Shown piece by piece: positions 63,584 through 64,000 of a stretch of 64,000 bases of DNA (positions are counted from its first letter, which is position 1; every line of letters starts with the position of its first letter). Made by a program: the position numbers and the translations under genes. The DNA comes from Xanthobacteraceae bacterium (GTDB taxonomy: Bacteria; Pseudomonadota; Alphaproteobacteria; Rhizobiales; Xanthobacteraceae): positions 186,001 to 250,000 of the forward strand of contig JAMLIK010000003.1 in the NCBI GenBank assembly GCA_023954195.1, read 5' to 3'. Below the pieces are notes generated by a model. The model was not told the origin of the DNA, made no database searches, and saw only the letters and a list, made by a program, of their open reading frames with translations.

Positions 63584-64000
63584 CTATTGTCCGGCCGCGG
63601 CAGGGGCCTTGACGGGCGTCCGGGCCGTGTCGAGGCCGAACAGGCCCCGCAGCGAGCGGCGGTGGCCGGTGTCGATGGTGACATAGGCGCTCATGCCCGC
63701 CTTCAGGCGCCGCACCTGGTCATCGGTGTTGTCGAAGTAGATGCGGACCGGAACGCGCTGCACGATCTTGACGAAGTTGCCGGTGGCGTTCTGCGGCGGC
63801 AGGATCGCGAACACCGCGCCGGTGCCGGGGCTCAGCGAGCCGACCGTTCCGTGGAAGCGATGATCGGGGAAGGCATCGACGTCGATGGTGACCGGCTGGC
63901 CGACCGCGACATAAGTGAAGTCGGATTCCTTCGGATTGGCGTCGACCCACGGCGCCGAGGTGTCGATCACGCTGAACACCGGCGTTCCCGCCGCCACGAA
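63584..64000 (-). CDS. HlyD/EmrA family membrane fusion protein, C-terminal part
   Basis: The minus frame is open to the end of the window; the last 138 residues of the protein are visible. FVAAGTPVFSVIDTSAPWVDANPKESDFTYVAVGQPVTIDVDAFP is the barrel-sandwich/beta-barrel junction of EmrA-type adaptors, and SLSPGTGAVFAILPPQNATGNFVKIVQRVPVRI follows with the EmrA-specific pattern. The N-terminal membrane anchor and coiled coil lie outside. It is upstream of and nearly fused to the EmrB-type permease gene. Confidence 0.92.
   Translation of the reverse strand, partial: FVAAGTPVFSVIDTSAPWVDANPKESDFTYVAVGQPVTIDVDAFPDHRFHGTVGSLSPGTGAVFAILPPQNATGNFVKIVQRVPVRIYFDNTDDQVRRLKAGMSAYVTIDTGHRRSLRGLFGLDTARTPVKAPAAAGQ

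Noticed and set aside
61678-63684. Long frames on both strands over the EmrB gene (about 630-670 codons)
   Set aside because: Composition is Arg/His/Asp-rich shadow sequence. The DHA2 permease frame has helices and family motifs and a two-base junction with its partner gene.

Overview
The window is a piece of an alphaproteobacterial chromosome, most likely from the Bradyrhizobiaceae/Nitrobacteraceae (Bradyrhizobium, Rhodopseudomonas, Afipia, Nitrobacter group). The pointers are strongly GC-rich coding with GC-ending codons, families typical of that group (DUF992, DUF3551, DUF3300, a DUF6476-like protein), a short alphaproteobacterial-type RpoH, and several dispersed palindromic intergenic repeats that start and end in CTAG. 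I could not run a search, so this is a family-level judgement.

Layout. 1-11.4 kb: envelope and stress proteins, with two AI-2E-type permeases, a META-domain protein, a lipase-like hydrolase, an Abhydrolase_9-type membrane hydrolase, DUF4105, a ceramidase-like membrane protein, a Bax-inhibitor-1-like protein and DUF1269. 11.4-14.3 kb: a DUF3300 protein with a Pro/Arg/Gly repeat tail, then an IS5-family element sitting exactly between two intergenic repeats. 14.3-18.4 kb: an acyl-CoA degradation cluster (enoyl-CoA hydratase, two acyl-CoA dehydrogenases, a divergent SDR). 18.6-28.1 kb: housekeeping genes, including purA, a class I amidotransferase, a YbaK-like deacylase, rpoH, an RluD-like pseudouridine synthase, tRNA-Arg(CCT) and tRNA-Glu(CTC).

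28.2-41.0 kb is a nickel/urease region: ureG-ureE on the minus strand, ureD-ureA-ureB-ureC-urea transporter on the plus strand, ureF alone on the minus strand, a GntP-type permease, a NicO-type nickel permease, a TonB-dependent receptor and nikR. A perfect GTATGA-N16-TCATAC NikR operator lies between the last two. Together these genes could import nickel across both membranes, control the uptake by nickel level, mature urease and import urea.

41.2-61.6 kb looks like a genomic island, with visibly lower GC at third codon positions. On the left it is bounded by an amidase gene fragment and an IS21 element without target duplication. On the right it is bounded by a complete tRNA-Arg(CCG) gene lying next to a truncated second copy of the same tRNA. 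Most of its content fits light, singlet-oxygen and UV stress: an FAD amine-oxidase-like protein, DUF1365, a cyclopropane-fatty-acid-synthase-like methyltransferase, fasciclin, MsrP/MsrQ, an SDR without its catalytic Tyr, a CIA30 protein, an Fe-S (6-4)-type photolyase, ferrochelatase, a Nudix hydrolase, a CPD photolyase and TspO. It ends with a DmeR/DmeF-type metal efflux pair, an IS110 remnant, and a two-gene module (an unrecognised protein plus a HEPN-motif protein) beside the tRNA. 61.7-64 kb returns to GC-rich chromosome with an EmrB/EmrA-type efflux pair.
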